A stretch of DNA of 64,000 bases from Culex pipiens pallens (taxonomy: Eukaryota; Arthropoda; Insecta; Diptera; Culicidae): NCBI RefSeq assembly GCF_016801865.2, contig NC_068937.1, positions 8,450,207 through 8,514,206 on the forward strand. The letters run 5' to 3'. The translations under genes were made by a program, and so were the position numbers. The notes beneath the pieces are model-generated. The model did not search any database. It was not told where the DNA came from and was given only the letters and a program-made list of their open reading frames with translations. Below are positions 11,523-23,739 of the stretch, in pieces. Position 1 is the stretch's first letter; each line of letters opens with the position of its first letter.

Positions 11523-12009
11523 TACTTTTTTCAAGTTTTTGATATCGTTTGGTAAAACCATACAATAAATGGTTACGTAACTCAATCATGCTGTTCAACC
11601 TCACAACGTTTGGAATTCAGAAGCTGGCAGCACTGATAAATGACTTACAAGAGGCCCTCAAAAAAAAAAACCTGTCCCCAGGGTCCGGGTCCCACTGATC
11701 CAAATTCATCACCCCGAAAAGAAAGCAGAAACTAGACCACAACAAAGTCCCAACCGGTCAACTGTGTACTGTTTGCTGTTTTGTTACACAATTCCCTGGT
11801 TGGTTGGGGAGCCAAAGTTCCGTGCGTGGCTAATTACCCGCGGCGAGTCGGTGTGTCGTTTCGTCAAGCCGAAGCAACTCAATATGGTGTGGACACTTTG
11901 GGGCGGTTTGAAAACCGCTCACGGAAATTTGGCGGTATATGTAAATGTGCTGATATGAGTTAGGTGTCGAGAAGACGAGGGAAATTTGGAAATTGAAGTA
12001 AAAAAACAT
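11523..12009. other. Unique-looking segment, no gene seen
   Basis: Around 11700-11960 the sequence is less AT-rich and repeat-poor. The + frames at 11764-11958 and 11781-11963 overlap each other and show no domain. No recognised feature. Confidence 0.35.
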
Positions 12010-12381
12010 TTTCCGAAGACTTGTTTATCCAAAATATATTTATCCCAAGGTTTGCATGAGACTTTGGAGAATCGCGTCATTACATGAAAAAAAGTCGTAT
12101 TTTTTCCAACTTTTAACATTAAATTCGAGTTCTGCGACCCCATTTCAGTAAAATTTGGTTGATTACCTGTTAGAATACCAAATGCATTCTCTCAAAATTT
12201 GATCACCGCCATTTTGGCCGCCATCTTGGATTTATGCATTCTGAACCACTTTAGAGTAGTTTTGGGGTCATATTTAAGCTAGACAACCAAAAAATAAGTC
12301 AACGGAAAACAAATTTCGTGGTTCGATTATCCGATCCGAAGTGATTTTTTCCGAGGCCTTCGAATAATCTAGTCTAGACTG
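12010..12381. mobile_element. Pogo-like MITE, copy 2
   Basis: The right end (TTCGAATAATCTAGTCTAGACTG, with a few changes) is followed by TA. The left end is degenerate. It retains CCGCCATTTTGGCCGCCATC at about 12207-12226, the internal motif shared with copies 1, 3, 5 and 6. Confidence 0.75.
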
Positions 12382-12740
12382 TATTCTTAGGAAATACTGA
12401 AATTTGGATACAAACATTAGCAATTTCAGAACATAAAAACAACATTCAAAACTTTAAAATTATAAAAAACTTGAAATCTTGAAACTCCAAAACTCATAAT
12501 AATATTCAAAATCCATGCAAAGTTAACCTTCATTTGGACAGTCTTATTTATATTATAATTTTTATATTTTTAAAAAATTCTGAATTCTGTGGAAATTTTG
12601 AAAATTTTTACGAAATTTAACTTTACGTTAGCATTTTTGGGTATAAAATTGTTTATCATTTTTAACCTCAAATTAAAATTTTCAGCAATTCCCAACGAAA
12701 ACAGCATGATTCGAAAAAAAAAGTTCTCCGATCGGACACA

Positions 12741-13080
12741 AAATGTTCCTGGGAGTTCCTTTGCCAAAATAATTAGACCCGTATTTTTTTTTTGTTTGGC
12801 CATTAGGGTGACCTACGCCGTGTTAGGGTGGTCCGAAAAATGGCCATTTTCGTCGATTTTCGCAAAAAAAAACACTTTTTTTCAAAAAAAATCATATCTC
12901 CGCGCCATTTAAACCGATTTTAGCTGTCTTAGATGCAAAATAAAGGTGATTAGTTCGGCTATTTGGGAAAAATAGTAAGAAGTTTCAAAAATCTAGCTAA
13001 CACGGCGTAGGTCACCCTAATGGTCAAACAAAAAAATACGGGTCTAATTATTTTGGGCAAGAAACCCCCAGAAAAATGTT
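12741..13080. mobile_element. Foldback MITE with about 85-bp arms
   Basis: Arms 12741-12826 and 12997-13080 are inverted copies with several mismatches. The innermost part, TAGGGTGACCTACGCCGTG and its complement, is perfect. The 170-bp loop begins TTAGGGTGGTCC, a string also found in the large inverted repeat at 41.4 kb. Confidence 0.82.
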
Positions 13081-13311
13081 GAGCCCGATGTTAATGTTTT
13101 GTTATGTGTTATTTAAAAGATAGCACTTTTTGAAAAATTTAAAATTTGAAGCAGTTATAAGAAAAATCGATGAAAATTTGTATTCAACACTCAAACAATT
13201 TAAAAAAAAATATTTTCCAAAAAGAAAAATTCACTTGTGGAATTTGTGTGAAATCCTTGAAAATTTTCTTAGTTTTCAAAAGTAAATCAATCCTAATCGC
13301 CTAACCAAAAT

Positions 13312-13502
<191 letters not shown>

Positions 13503-15107
13503 TCCAATCCAATACCCGCTAGCCGGTAGCGAAATTATGGGAAAGTATAGTTTGTATCAACTGCTGATACAACTTATCTCAGTCCCGGGTATTAGGCGGT
13601 GATAGCCCTCGCGCTGCTTCCAACGACCCATTTCAGAATGACAGAGCTCCTTGCAGTCCAATTCCGAGGTCGTTGGGCATTGTCCGGCCCCGCCTAAACA
13701 TAGAGCAAAAACCAGACGGGTTCTCGATCTTCGCTTCGCTTCGCTAGGAGACGGTGATTTTAGCGGATTGCAGACTGGATTTCGCCATGTTAAGTGATGA
13801 TTGTCTAAGCCCAAGTTGCCTAGGAATTGATAACTGGGAAAAGAACCAACTCCACCTGAACCAGATTCTCAACACCATGACAGCCGTCCATTGCCGGCCG
13901 CTCCCATCTCCACCGCGCACCAGGGACAAGGAAAGGGATTTGGAAGACGGGAAGTGTTGATGCTCCACTTTTTTCAGAGTATTAAGGGAAAATCTCCACG
14001 GTATCCTCAAGTAAGTTTCGCTTGGAGTTGGACGGTTTTTGGGAAGGTAAAAGGTCTAGGATACGCTCTAAGCAAGCGTTGCGACCATTGGCATAGTGTG
14101 TTTAAGGGTTATAGTTTTATTCTCAAGGCAAGCAATCGGATGCTGCTGTAGAGACAGTTCCCGTTTAATTACTTTGGGTTTTAATTATTATTCTCAAGGC
14201 AAACATCTGATGTTGCTGTCGAGACAATTCCCGTTTAGTTTTAAATTTTAATCAAACAGTTCAAGCCTAGACAGCCGGCTGTGGAAAGCTTGAACTGACC
14301 AAAAGAGCATATAACTATGTAAACCACTTGAATTAAACGCGTCCGTTGTTAATATGCGATTTCATTCTCTCTCATTTTAAAGAAATATGTAGCGAATTTA
14401 TCGAATATAGAATGCATACAAGACGCGATTTTAAATAAAACAAAAGAAAACACAAAAAAACGGCCACGCATCTTCGCTCCTTCCACAGAACTAGAAATTA
14501 ATTATTTTAAAGAAAAACTATGTAAATAATCTAACAGGAAATAAATAATGTTGTAAATGCGCGATTCACGTGAATTATGATTCATGTTGAAGGAATCTAC
14601 CGGTGTTAGAAAAAGGTACACACATACACGCACACACACACACACACACAAAGGCGCGAGCGCGCGCACCAGGCGTTAACACGGAACAAACTCACCGGAG
14701 TCATGCTTGATTTTTGAAATCCACAGGAGCAGCTGCAAAGATAGCTACAGATTTTTTTTCCTTTGTACAGATTTTGAAGAAATTGGTTTGGCACCATCGT
14801 TGTCGAAAAACGCGCGCGCTCTCTGGTGGTTAGTAGCGGAATCTTATCCCAAACAAAGAAGCAAAGAAAATGCTGGATGACGTAGTTCGTTTCCCGACGA
14901 ATGCACTGGGATTTAGGCACACGAAATTCCGTCTAAGCACTGAGTATTTCTCTAATATTCCACTATGTACATCACGTATACGGTCTGAACTTTAACAAAA
15001 ACAAATAATAATACGATAGCACTTTAAAAAACACCAAAAATCAACAAAATTTCCGCGGACCGCGACGCGCTTGCAACCGACTGAAATGGCAGTGCTGCCG
15101 ACCCCCT

Positions 15108-15395
15108 ACGCTCTACCCTCCCAAGGGACTCAAGCTCAAAGTTCCAACAATCACGCTTTCCCCTCTCAGGGGACTCAAGCCCAAAATTCCAAAAAATCGC
15201 GCTAATCCTCTCAGGGGACTTAAGATCAAAACTGCAAAAACTACGCTATACCCTCTCAAGGGACTCAAGCTCAAAGTTCAAAAAATCACGCTCTCCCTTC
15301 TCAGGGGACTCAAGCCTAAAACTTCCAACAATCACGCTTTACCCTTTACCCTTTCAAGGCTTCAACACTTAAACAATCACGCTTCATCCTCTCAT
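15108..15395. repeat. Minisatellite, about six 45-bp units
   Basis: Each unit reads roughly GCT-n-CCCTCTCAGGGGACTCAAG followed by an A-rich half ending AATCAC. Units begin near 15108, 15155, 15201, 15246, 15291 and 15336 and differ at several positions. The last unit carries an extra TTTACCC. No coding signal. Confidence 0.85.
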
Positions 15396-17294
15396 TTAAA
15401 TAAATCAACAAGTTTTTTTTGTTTCATTTGAACATTACTCTTGATATTGACTCAACTCGAATGTTAAGCGCCTTTCAAAACGTATTAAGCAAAAGGTCTA
15501 CAAAACTACTCTAAATTTTCCAAAGACAATTTTATATTAAGAGTATACAATCAAGTATAGATATTATCATAAACAAGTCTGTGCAATTTCTTTCAACCTT
15601 ATACATTTTTTTGTTATTCAAAAACAACTCAAACTTGCTAAGCTAGGACTCAGTTGATATGTACCATGACATAAAAACATCTCTGAATAGAACGAATTTC
15701 TCTTAAAAAATGACACACCTCTTATTATTGATTACTCTGTTGTTAAACAACAAAATTCAACGAATAAATTTTCTACAAAAACAATAAAATTACGTCTGAC
15801 ATCAGCCCAAAATCGGTCCGACAGTATAGCATTCATTATATGGAGATCGTCACACGAGTCGGTCCTACATCGACCAAACATTCTACTGTCTTACCTTAAC
15901 AGGGAAAATGAAACTGAAAATGATGGCGTCTTGTTTTTTTCTTCCTTTAACATGATTAGCTGCCGATAAAAACATTTACAAACCAATTCAGGATCTCTAG
16001 CAGCCGGTAACGGCAAAAGAACTTATTGTTTTACCACCGACAAGGGACGCTGACGCCATCTTGCCTGTCACTACACAGCAGCCAGGACGCCGACGCCATC
16101 ACAGTAGCCAAGAATCACAGCAACAGAAACACAAAATCACTCGAAATAAAATGCACTCATGAAACTTTTCCCTTTTTTTTTTGTTTAAAATCGCGGCGGG
16201 AGCACTGCGCCATTGTCGTGACTTTCACCTTTATTTTCCGAGACTTTGCCAAGATTTCGGATGAATACAAAACACGTCTGTTCACGCTCAAACAAAACAC
16301 ACGACTCAAACCAGACGGGTTCTCGATCTATCTTTAAACTTCCAATCCCATCAGACAAACAGGGATCAGCGCGTATTTAATTATTGTTGAAAAGAAGGCA
16401 AAATTTTAAATTTTCAGTTCGGATAGATCTCACCAAGCTTCTGGATCGACTGGTTGTCCAATTTCTAGGCAGTTTTCAAACACCCAGACGTTGTTTCCTG
16501 TTTTGTTCGCAAGCGCCTGGAATTCCAGCTGCGAGCAGCTTGATCACATCCTGGAGTACAGATTCTCTGGCAATTCTTGGTCAGCTGCAGATTAGATACT
16601 GCGGCTTCAGCGCAATATCCACCATTTCCGACCGACTTCAAACTGCTTGAGCGCTGCTTCCAAAAACCTTCCTTTGCACACTACTTTTATTTTCTTTCGC
16701 ACTATTTGATTTTTGTTATTTTAGGCGTAGAAAAAAAAAACAGGTTGAATACCACCCTTAGAGCTAGCTAGCTCACATCTCACTAATACAACTGCAAGAC
16801 CGAAGCCACCGCGACGATTTGCTTGAACTGTCAAACCCGTCAAACCAGGCGTCGTAGAAATTTAAAATCGCGAAAACTGGTCAAATTTATAAAACTAAAA
16901 GAAATCTTCACTTTCCACAAGTAAATCCACACATTTTACAATCTTTCCACTACTTTTCAAGGTCATGACTATACAATAAACGTTCAAATGATTGAAATTC
17001 CGCAGACCGCACAGCTCCAGCTTCTGCTCTCGATCACCTCTCTTTTGCAACGCCCAATCGCTTAACTAAAATAACGTGTATTTAAAAGAAGTACAATATT
17101 TCGTGAAATTTTGTCAATTTTATGCGAAAATAATTATTTCTATGGAAAATTTATGCAAATTCTGAAGAGTGTTCAACACTTAAAAACTGTATTTAATTAA
17201 AAATGTGGCTTCGGCCCTATAACATTGTTTTGCTTGAAATGCTTAGTGTGTGCGGTGTAGATTATCCTTTTACGGTGTAATAGGTCACACTCCA

Positions 17295-17460
17295 CACTGT
17301 AACAGAAAAACACTTTGCTGAGTTCGTTTTCGCACTTTTTCATACGATTTTTTCAGTTCAACTAAGATAACAGTTTTTTGTGTAATCGCAGTCGAACTGA
17401 AAAAATCGTATGAAAAAGTGCGAAAACGAACTCAGCAAAGTGCGATTTTCAGTTACAGTG
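17295..17460. mobile_element. Palindromic MITE with 49-bp perfect inner arms
   Basis: Arms 17311-17359 and 17394-17442 are perfect inverted copies separated by 34 nt. Less perfect pairing extends outward to CACTGTAAC (17295) and GTTACAGTG (17460), which may be the true termini. Confidence 0.88.
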
Positions 17461-17528
17461 CACTGATCTGTGACATCGAGCGGCGGGCACCACGCACAAA
17501 AGCAAATGTGTAAAATTTTGGTGTTAAA

Positions 17529-17697
17529 GGGAGCGTTCTTTCATTACGTAACGCAAAAAAACGAATTTCTAGACCCCCTCCACCCCACTTGTAACAAAAT
17601 GTCCATACATTTTTTTTAAATTTTTGTATGGCGCGTAACAGGGCCTCAGACCCCCCCCCTCCCCTCTATCTGCGTTACGTAATAAAAGAACGCTCCC
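17529..17697. mobile_element. MITE with GGGAGCGTTCTTT ends
   Basis: GGGAGCGTTCTTTCATTACG at 17529 is the inverse, with two mismatches, of the right end (CGTAATAAAAGAACGCTCCC, to 17697). Total 169 bp. C-rich runs lie inside both ends, as in the Harbinger-like MITEs here. A target duplication is not obvious. Confidence 0.85.
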
Positions 17698-18209
17698 GAA
17701 GTTTAAATTTTAGGAAAGTTTTAGTTTAATTTTTGTTTCCGAATGCTGATTTTTTTTATTGATTGACGATTTTTTTATTGATAAAATTACACAGATTTTT
17801 TTGTTGCTTTTTGTCATATTCAAAAACACCCAAAAATCGTAAAAAAATGTTTTATTTGACCCTGGGTTATTCTCCGCCAACTCACACAAAATTTGAAAAA
17901 GCTGCCGCGACCCCTCTTCGATTTCCGCAAAACTTCGCTCCAAGGGGTAATTTTGGTCCCTGCTTACGAATCCGAGGTCAATTTTTCGATATCTCGTAAC
18001 GGTGGGGCGGAACGACCCCGTTCCGTTTTTGTTGATTTTTATCAAGACACGTTTTTCAGTGATTTGTAGCTCGAAACCGTGAGGAGATAGAAATTTAGGG
18101 TTAAAGGTACTTTTGACAAAAAAAAAAGTTGACAAATGGTTTTGAAAGCGCTGGCTTTTCCCATTACTTAACTGTCAGAAATAGAGAGATATGTCATTTT
18201 ATGGGATCG
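17698..18209. other. AT-rich spacer, no gene seen
   Basis: Frames at 17710-18135 (-) and 17763-17999 (+) overlap each other and have no codon bias. Around 17870-18050 the sequence resembles dispersed repeat text. Nothing can be named. Confidence 0.35.
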
Positions 18210-18328
18210 ATTCTCGAAATCGTGAATTTTGTTCATGAATTTGAGAACCACGAAGGAATGCTTTCATGAGTGTCGTGCATTCCTTCGTGGTTCTCAAATT
18301 CATGAACACAATTCACGATTTCGAGAAT
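18210..18328. repeat. Compact 52-bp hairpin
   Basis: Arms 18210-18261 and 18277-18328 pair with one mismatch around a 15-nt loop (TTTCATGAGTGTCGT). The predicted RNA is a near-perfect stem of about 52 bp. It could be a MITE without clear termini, or a small-RNA precursor. Sequence alone cannot decide. Confidence 0.88.
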
Positions 18329-19523
18329 GGACTTTTTTCAGTGTACCCAAAACATATCTCAAACCTCAACAATAAGCTCATAACGTCACCCTCAACCGTT
18401 ACGCTACCGTTGAACCCACGTTGAACCTCGTTAAAGCGAAAAATGATCCCGAAACCGTCAAATCAGGGTGAATAATTACGCCTTGACTAGCACACCACCC
18501 TTTTGTTCGCTCCCAATTTGCCCAGATCATAAAGCGAGGGCTTTCTCCCCTCCCTTGTCCAAGAACCGTTCTTCTTCCCACGGCAGCGTTCACGAATGCG
18601 GGTGGGAACTTTGCGCGTTCCAGAGGTCGACACAGGAAGTGCTCTTGGAGCTCGCGTCAATCGAAGGTCAATATCCTCTGCAGGTAGACTGGCAGGTTGG
18701 GCGCGAAGCGCGTCGGGAACGTCAATTAGCAGTGCACAGACAAATGGAGGACGTTGGGTCGTTGGGAGACTAGCGCAATCTGGTGGCGGCTTAGTCAAGA
18801 CGCAAACCTTTTGAACATGAAATGACCGTTATTGCTGCCAAGCAATTTGCTTTAGAGGTAAGTTTGCTTGTCTGTGGTCAGCTGAGGTGTTCGAAACATC
18901 ATGCTCGAGTTGAATTCAATTGGCCTACAATTAGTATTGTTTCGAGCGGAGCCCTCCGAAGCTCTCGGAAACCCGGGTTGGTGCGTATGCAAAACAGATG
19001 GCGTGCCGAGCGTCGACTAATCGGTAAAAGCCGCAGAGTGGAGAGCACAGATAAGGCACTTTTTATGACCTCTGCTTCGGCTCAGTGGTAATTTCCACCC
19101 GGGTGATGTAATTTGGTCCCGTTCGTTCTGAGCAGAACCCCAATTTCGGCCCCCTTCGAAAATTCAAACTCAAAGCCTCTGTACCTCTGGCTAATCCACG
19201 CGAGTCCCGAGCGTAAAGTTATGCAAAATGACACGCTTGAGGGCACCTCTTTGCCGAGCATGTGTGACTGTGTGTTATATTAGTTATGGTTGGACCCGCA
19301 GACAAAGAGTGGCCGGGAACATTTCACCAGGGTTTCGACTGAAAAAAAAACAGGTTGAATGACAGATACGGGTAACATGGTCGGGACGACTAGACAGTTG
19401 AACGAGCCACCTGTTTTTGTATCAATTGGTGTAATTTTAGGGAAGGGGAGCAGTTGAAGAATAGAAAGAAATGTAATTCTGATTAGCGTAACCGAAATTG
19501 GTCAAACATATCTCAAACTTCAG
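18329..19523. other. Repeat-poor, GC-moderate non-coding block
   Basis: Around 18400-19150 this is the longest repeat-free stretch upstream of exon A. Overlapping frames exist on both strands (18468-18773 +, 18487-18798 -, 18822-19091 +), but none has splice sites and codon bias together. I take it as unique, possibly regulatory DNA. Confidence 0.4.
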
Positions 19524-19632
19524 CTTGGGACTTGGGACTTGGGACTTGGGACTTGGGACTTGAGACTTGAGACTTGAGACTTGAGACTTGGGACTTGGGA
19601 CTTGGGACTTGGGACTTGGGACTTGGACTTGG
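19524..19632. repeat. (CTTGGGA)n tandem array
   Basis: About 15 copies of a 7-bp unit. A central block of four units is CTTGAGA, and CTTGGGA units lie on both sides. Confidence 0.95.
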
Positions 19633-20188
19633 AATGTTTGTGTTTTGTTTTTCAAACTGAAAACAAAAAACTCACAGTCATTGAACAAAGAAACGCAAGG
19701 GATATCAATTACTTCTAAATGAAACCACCTGCTCAATGTTTATCAAAACGCAAAAATCAAATAAGTTTTTCAAAAAAAGCCAAGACCTGGCACCATTACC
19801 ATCGCTACCACCGCCGCCACAAAAGCGTCACACTCGGTGGGACTAATTACATTACTGCACTCCGCCTGACTAGTGGGTTCGGTTACAGCGCGTTGTGCCA
19901 TTATGAAATATGGATAAAGTACAAAATCAGCGTTTGCGCAAACGGGGCCCATTAGCGCCGCCACCGACTTGGCGTCGCGACGCCACGTTTTATGCAGCGC
20001 GCGAGGATCACCATAACGATCCATAACAGTGCTAATTACCTAGCCGCGATGAAGCGGCGGATGAGGGCTCGGCGCGGTTCCGTGGCCGCCAGTTTCTGGC
20101 CAACTGGAACCGACTGCGAGCGGGGACTGCGTCGCTGCGGAGGAGTTCAAAGAACTCGGCCCCAGACTTGGCACTTTGGCAGAAGTGA
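19633..20188. other. Repeat-poor segment with a perfect 16-bp palindrome
   Basis: At about 19970 lies TGGCGTCGCGACGCCA, followed by GC-rich DNA up to 20180. Fifteen of the 16 bases recur at 45361. The homeodomain-type core CTAATTACC occurs at 20031. No gene is seen. Candidate regulatory DNA. Confidence 0.4.
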
Positions 20189-20358
20189 TGACAGTTGACA
20201 GATTGACAGACTTAATGCTAGTAGTACTTACCGGAAAATCAAAAATATCACTTTTTCACTTACAACTATCGGTACTTACCCCATGTTTTGCTCCTCGACG
20301 TTAGTTTGAATGTACCACATACTCAACCTTGAAGTCCGTAATCGAAGTGATGAATTTT
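20189..20358 (+). repeat. Dispersed GAAGTCCGTGATTG module, copy 2
   Basis: It begins GACAGTTGACAGATTGACAG, continues with GCTAGTAGTACTTACCGG and a second GTACTTACCCC, and ends TTGAAGTCCGTAATCGAAG near 20346. The order matches the copies at 60.0 and 61.1 kb. Confidence 0.72.
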
Positions 20359-20896
20359 ATTCTACGCTGAGTCCAGCGGAGTGAACTTGATTTTCCCAGA
20401 AAAAAAGTAAAACTAAGCACAAAAATTAAGTCAGTGACAGAGAAAGGAACTCAATCGGCTAATTTGACCCGGAGCAAGAATGCCCCCCCCCCCCCCCTCA
20501 TCTCAACTCCAACCAACTCCCAGCGTTAAGACTTAACCCCTTGATGAAGTAATTTGTGCAAAGTGCGAGACGCAAATTAATTACCGAATGGAATGAAAAC
20601 GAAACGGGGGGAGTCGCCTCTTAAGCGCGCCCATTTTTTTTTTTTTTGCTTTTCTTTTTTCAGGTGTAAAAGGTCTTGAGGAGGAAATGGCAATTAAAAA
20701 CGAACAAATGTGACGGCTTTATTGGGCGTAATGTGCGTTTCGGAGGGTGTTTAAAGTCTCAAACTGAAAGAGAAGAAAAGAATTGGTGGAGTTCTTAACT
20801 TTGAGTGACTTTGAATGGACTAAACAGAATGAACAGACAAAGACTTTGAATTAACTAAAAAAAACTTGTTTCTTGTTTTTGTTCTAAATATTTTTT
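20359..20896. other. Spacer with homopolymer runs
   Basis: It contains a C-run of about 14 at 20484 and a T-run at 20635-20647. No coding-like frame and no recognised element. Confidence 0.4.
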
Positions 20897-21106
20897 ACTA
20901 AAATCTAAAAACTAAAAACTAAAAACTAAAAACTAAAAACTAAAAACTAAAAACTAAAAACTAAAAACTAAAAACTAAAAACTAAAAACTAAAAACTAAA
21001 AACTAAAAACTAAAAACTAAAAACTAAAAACTAAAAACTAAAAACTAAAAACTAAAAACTAAAATCTAAAATCTAAAATCTAAAAACTTAAAACTAAAAA
21101 CTAAAA
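20897..21106. repeat. (ACTAAAA)n tandem array
   Basis: About 30 copies of a 7-bp unit, very uniform, with ATCTAAA variants at both ends. Confidence 0.95.
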
Positions 21107-21263
21107 AAATCCGGTGAAATTTTGTCAAATCTGATGCAAACAAATCCACAGCTGTCATACTTTGAATGTGTTGGTAAATTTCTAACAAGAAAGCCTTATT
21201 TCAGTTGTTTTGACATCCATTTTACTGAAATTTCAGTTGATCATCTGGCAAAGTGATAAACAT

Positions 21264-21883
21264 CAATTAATTGGGTCCTAAAATGAAGCTTAGATTGCTG
21301 ATATTATTGTTTACAGCGATAAAGCTTATTTTTCTGAGTAAAATGACCCTTTGTACGATCACAAAGAGTTTAAAATGGATTTTTAAATCAATTATGGAAA
21401 ATTAACCTCGCGGTCCTTCATGACAGAAAAGTTCCTACTTGACAGCTCGTAAAAATTGACATAGGGCTTTAGTACCCAATTGAGACTTCAGTAAAATCAA
21501 AATTACTGGATCGTTTTCTAAAATTTAAGTTGATGAAATAGAGTCCTCAAACCCTAAGTAAATTTTTATGTTCAGCGGTTAAAAACACGATAAAAACCCA
21601 TTTCTGATCACTTCTTTCCATTTTAATGCAAAAAAAAAATAATTGACAAGACAACATTTTTTCGATCGATCAACTATGGTCCCCTTGGAACGAGCTGTCA
21701 AGTAGGACCTTATCTGTCAAGAAGAACCGCGTAGTTAATTTTTCAAAATTGATTTAAAAATCCATTTTAAATCCTTTGCGGTCGTGCAGAGGGTCTTTTT
21801 CGAGGTCTTTTTACTAAGAAAAATAAGCATTATCGTTGTGAACAATAATATCACAAATTTAAGCTTCATTTTAGGACCTAATT
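21264..21883. repeat. Imperfect inverted repeat, about 190-bp arms
   Basis: Arms 21264-21449 and 21691-21883 are inverted copies with many small differences. Shared landmarks are GGTCCTAAAATGAAGCTT, AAAATGGATTTTTAAATCAA and CTACTTGACAGCTCG. The spacer is 241 bp. The divergence of the arms makes it much older than the 477-bp and 492-bp inverted repeats. Confidence 0.8.
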
Positions 21884-21989
21884 CAGTAAAACTTTACTGA
21901 ATTTTGGTGCGTTGAACTGTTGTAATTAAATTTTTTGAAATAAATTTAACATTCAATGTTCAAATATTTAGTATTGTGAAGACTAGTTC

Positions 21990-22727
21990 GCATGATGAAT
22001 CATTTTTTGAATAATAATTATTCAAAACCGCTCAAAATAATGCTCTCTATCAACGCTGATGCTCTGACCCTGCAACATTGTAGCACACCAATACATCGAT
22101 CCACCCTCGCACTACACCGCACCAACAAAAAAAAAACCCTTTTGTTGTCAATCGTCGTCGTTGTTGTTGTCGGGTGGACTGTCCGCCGCACCACTGCGCT
22201 TTTGTTTCAAACAAGCCGAACATCAGCCCAACATCGACACGCACACGCACACAACCACAACCCCGCGCATTTGTTTACTCTTTCTCTCGCCGACGCGACG
22301 AAGCAGGCCATTGTTGTTCTTCGGCGTCGCTTCGCATGTCGGCGTCGTTCAGCGAGAGCTCCACAGAAATTTCGTTCGCGCCCGTCAGTTAGTAGCTTGT
22401 TTACTTTCTAACCTGGCCGATCCAAGTTGGCGCGGGGTGTGTGCGCGCGCGCGAAAACGTGCGTGTTGCAACGTGTTTTTTTTTTTCGTCGGTTGGTGCC
22501 GTCAAAGGATTCGCGCCTTCCGGTCGCGCGATCGCGGAAATTTTCGAGGGTTTGTGACTGTGTGTAATTTACGAGGCTGTTTTTTTTTTGTTGGTGGGTT
22601 GTGTGACGGTGCGATATGAGTCGTTGGGTCGGGTAATTGTGCGGTGAAATTAGTGCTTTTTTGTAGGGCAGGTGCTTTCCGGGGTAGGGATCGGGCGGTT
22701 GTGTTTGTGTTGTGCTAAGGCCGAACC
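21990..22727 (+). promoter_or_regulatory. forked: Candidate promoter and 5' leader of forked exon A
   Basis: The sequence becomes GC- and CpG-rich here, against AT-rich flanks. A TCAGTT at 22385-22390 fits the insect initiator consensus. No TATA box is at -30, and I could not make out a convincing downstream element. The proposed leader contains a six-codon upstream ORF (ATG 22616). Frames open on both strands across 21992-22619 lack sustained codon bias and are probably by-products of the composition. Only the position of the start site is proposed here; it is not shown. Confidence 0.45.
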
Positions 22728-22823
22728 ATGACTGGGACCGGGGACTGTGAAGCCTTCCACGAGTTCGCGCTGCTGTTGCCGGTCAAAATGTTGAAGATCT
22801 TGGACGCCCACCGAGGACAATGA
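22728..22823 (+). CDS. Coding-like 31-codon ORF that overlaps the exon A start codon
   Basis: ATG 22728 sits in a good insect context (CCGAACCATGA) and opens 31 codons that end at TGA 22821-22823. The first base of the exon A ATG (22820) is the last base of the preceding codon, so the two frames overlap as ATGA. Of the 30 codons after the start, 23 end in G or C. The exon A frame over the same stretch gives only about 6 of 23. The coding frame therefore appears to switch at about 22820. Three readings are possible: a real upstream ORF coupled to exon A by reinitiation, a -1 frameshift, or a missing base in the assembly. I do not recognise the peptide. Confidence 0.5.
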   Translation: MTGTGDCEAFHEFALLLPVKMLKILDAHRGQ

Positions 22824-23739
22824 TGCACGACAGCTTCCAGTTTGTAAAGAATCTGTTCCACAATTGCTTCCAGCAGCAAGCCCCGAACCAACGGTCCGCC
22901 ATCCCCTCCGACGATTCCCTGCTGTCGTCGCTCCGGTTCAACGAGATCCACAGTCTGTACGACTGCAGCCGCCGGTTGGCCAAAGATCTCGAACGGAACT
23001 ACGATGCGATCAGCGCCCGGAACGACGGCATCCGGTTCCCCACCGTGAAAACCCTCGACATCATCCCCAAATCCCGGGACGTCCTCAACGGAGACTGGAT
23101 TCTGCGCTACTCCGACTCGGAAACGAACGCTTACCCATGGAGCGGCGAATCCAGCCCCAACTTTGACCTCGTCCCGTGGCGCCGGTCCAAACCGAACGCC
23201 AACATCCTGTCCAAACCCAACCCCAAACGATGGACCAGCCCCAGCCCTAGCAAAGAGGACAAAAAGATCCTCCAGCGGCTGCACAAGCTCGAAACCAAGC
23301 GCGTCAAAAAACACCTCAAAGATAACCTTAAATATTCCAAACGCGTCAAGCGAATCCGCATCATGCTCTCCATAGAGATGCGCCAAAAGAACTACGAGAT
23401 CCTCCCGCCGCGGATCCGGCCGCGGCAATTCGGCGCCACCGGCACCGCCAAATCCCTCATCCAGAACCACATCACCAAACTGGCCGTGGTCGCCGTCCAG
23501 GAGCAGTCCCAGCAGCACTGGGGCTACTTCAGCCAGCGGCGCAATGAAAACTTTAAGGAAACGATCGCCGCACGGGAGGAGCAAGAGCTGCGGGAGATGG
23601 TGGAGCAGCACGTTTTCTGCAAAAACATGAACGCCGTGAAAACGCTTAACGCGGCCAAGCGCATTACGCCGTTCGTGCCGCGGCAGTACGAGAGCGACCG
23701 GATGATAGTACAAATGTGCAGACGGTGCCGGAGTAAGAG
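22820..23739 (+). CDS. Exon A: 306-codon GC-rich exon, probable alternative 5' exon of forked
   Basis: The frame runs from ATG ATG at 22820 to a strong donor, AAGAG|GTAAGCG, after 23739. Without splicing it would stop at TAA 23741-23743, giving 307 residues. Codons mostly end in G or C, unlike all flanking DNA, so it is real coding sequence. The product has no signal peptide or membrane segment. It has an acidic/Ser patch near residues 96-112, a Lys/Arg-rich probable helix at 145-181, a second helical charged stretch at 235-262 and a Cys/Arg-rich end (CRRCRSKR). I do not recognise the family. The donor leaves two bases (AG), the same phase as exons B and C, so it can splice in frame to exon B. 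The alternative is a single-exon gene nested in forked that ends at the TAA. Confidence 0.8.
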
